Both the position numbers and the translations under genes were made by a program. The notes under the pieces were generated by a model. It ran no database searches, was not told the DNA's origin, and saw only the letters and a program-made list of their open reading frames with translations. From Solibacteraceae bacterium (GTDB lineage Bacteria > Acidobacteriota > Terriglobia > Bryobacterales > Bryobacteraceae), in the NCBI GenBank assembly GCA_026984795.1, contig JALSRK010000051.1, positions 1 through 64,000 of the forward strand: 64,000 nt of DNA, read 5' to 3'. Shown here in pieces: positions 63,114 through 64,000 of the stretch; within the stretch, counting starts at the first letter, position 1, and the number at the start of each line of letters is the position of its first letter.

Positions 63114-64000
63114 TCAGGGTTCGCGAAAGCCCACGCGGGAGAGGATGACCCCGAGTTCCCGGTCGTCGCCCCGGGGCAGGAAAGTGTGGTCCACGAGGAT
63201 TTCCACCGTGACTGGATCGGCCTGTGGGGCCAACGGCTTGGGCGTACGGAGCGTGTAACTGCCGGGGCCGGGCAGGTCGATTCGGGCGGCGGGGCGCCCG
63301 TTGACGAGCAGCGTGACACGCCGGGCGGGAGCGGCGTCAGGCACATAGAGAGAGGCCTCCAGAAAGGCCGCGGTGGGGGGAGCCTTCAGCAGCAGGACCG
63401 CTCGGCCGCTGGTCCATCGCCAGGCGTTCTTTTCCAGTTGATAAATCCCGCTGACGATCTGGGTAGCCGCTTCCGGAGCATTCATCGGCAGATCCGAGAG
63501 GGAGGGCTTCCGCTCGAGAACTGCTTCGGCTTGGACGCGATCAAGAGGCCCGAAGACGATGTCGAACGGGCGGTAGCCGAGAGTGACGGTAGAGTACGCC
63601 GAGTGCGCCCCAAGGCCGATAATGCGGAGCGGCAGCGCCGGGCGGACTTCCGTCTTGGCGACGGGCGTCGCCACGCCGCCGCCGGTAGTGAACTCGATCG
63701 GATATGAGATCTCGCTGGTGAGCACCATATCGCCCGGCCGCACGGGCTGGCCTTGTTCAAGAGGCAAGCCCCCTTCGGCCTCGGCGTAGAAACGCAGGCC
63801 CCATTCGGCGTTGACCCAGACCCGGTGCTGGGCGAATTCGTCGTGGAGACTGGCGACGAACCGACGGTAGGCGTCCCAATGCTGGTAGTTCATCCAGGCG
63901 AGTCCCAGCGCCAGGCCAGCCTGGAAGACCACGCCGGTGGCGAGCCACCGGGGCCGTTCCGCGAGGGAACGCGTCACCAGCAGGCACAGTGGCGCGGCCA
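63114..64000 (-). CDS. C-terminal part of a multi-pass membrane protein, likely a PMT/ArnT-like glycosyltransferase (cut by window edge)
   Basis: At least 295 aa; the frame is open to base 64000 so the N-terminus is missing. It opens with the end of a hydrophobic region and RSLAERPRWLATGVVFQAGLALG, then a soluble domain with a beta-rich, jelly-roll-like end (AFLEASLYVPDAAPARRVTL). A last membrane helix followed by a C-terminal soluble domain is common in dolichyl-phosphate-mannose mannosyltransferase-like proteins of acidobacteria. The catalytic N-terminal half would lie beyond the window, so this call is tentative. Confidence 0.45.
   Translation of the reverse strand, partial: AAPLCLLVTRSLAERPRWLATGVVFQAGLALGLAWMNYQHWDAYRRFVASLHDEFAQHRVWVNAEWGLRFYAEAEGGLPLEQGQPVRPGDMVLTSEISYPIEFTTGGGVATPVAKTEVRPALPLRIIGLGAHSAYSTVTLGYRPFDIVFGPLDRVQAEAVLERKPSLSDLPMNAPEAATQIVSGIYQLEKNAWRWTSGRAVLLLKAPPTAAFLEASLYVPDAAPARRVTLLVNGRPAARIDLPGPGSYTLRTPKPLAPQADPVTVEILVDHTFLPRGDDRELGVILSRVGFREP

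Overview
The window is a 64 kb piece of a GC-rich bacterial chromosome, most likely from an acidobacterium of the Bryobacterales/Solibacter type. This is an inference. The best marker is the C-terminal domain of the secreted protein at 3001-4620, which matches the TIGR03437 family that is greatly expanded in Solibacter. A PEP-CTERM protein, DUF1080 and CehA/McbA proteins, Tat-exported sugar enzymes and a decayed TonB-receptor remnant fit the same picture. No rRNA, tRNA or CRISPR array was seen.

Layout. 1-2.2 kb is a mobile-element scar: a field of GGTGGACC repeats, then a complete IS3-family element (594-1905) with 27-bp inverted ends and a 4-bp ATCA target duplication. 2.3-2.8 kb holds a hicBA toxin-antitoxin pair, followed by secreted proteins up to 5.7 kb. 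5.9-15.6 kb is a metalloid-resistance island: an ArsR-type regulator, an ArsP-type permease, a small CxxC thioredoxin-like protein, an ACR3 arsenite pump, a second ArsR-type regulator and a complete RND tripartite efflux system. 16-20.8 kb has a PEP-CTERM protein, a Gfo/Idh/MocA oxidoreductase and a large Tat-exported PHP-type metallohydrolase. 21-27.9 kb is a split Tad pilus locus (CpaE, CpaB, TadB, TadC) with an MFS-queC-queE operon in the middle. 28-40.7 kb holds a cold-shock protein, a DUF1080 protein, an ECF sigma/anti-sigma operon, a PcrA helicase, an amino-acid permease, an exported-looking methyltransferase, an enolase-superfamily sugar-acid dehydratase and a serine hydrolase.

40.7-50.5 kb is the most interesting part: a nitrate-respiration cluster. 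On the minus strand lie a Rieske protein, cytochrome b, an octaheme hydroxylamine-oxidoreductase-like cytochrome, NapD, NapA and a four-heme lipoprotein NapB, almost all overlapping by a few bases. They are followed by a DUF438/hemerythrin/PAS protein and a DUF1858/DUF2249 protein. A divergent outer-membrane barrel protein starts the other way. Two near-identical palindromes, TGAC(C/T)AAAGTCA, sit in front of the two minus-strand transcription units, one of them shared with the barrel gene. No napC, napGH, nrfA or nrfH is present. The proposed reading is quinol to Rieske/cytochrome b to NapB/NapA for nitrate reduction, with the octaheme protein handling nitrite or another N-oxide.

50.5-64 kb holds a decayed TonB-receptor fragment, a PfkB-family sugar kinase, a cupin, an MBL hydrolase, an ABC exporter, CstA, a parvulin-type chaperone with a duplicated N-terminal module, thiol-disulfide proteins, a GT9 glycosyltransferase, a second MBL protein, a YIP1 protein and the end of a membrane protein that runs off the window.
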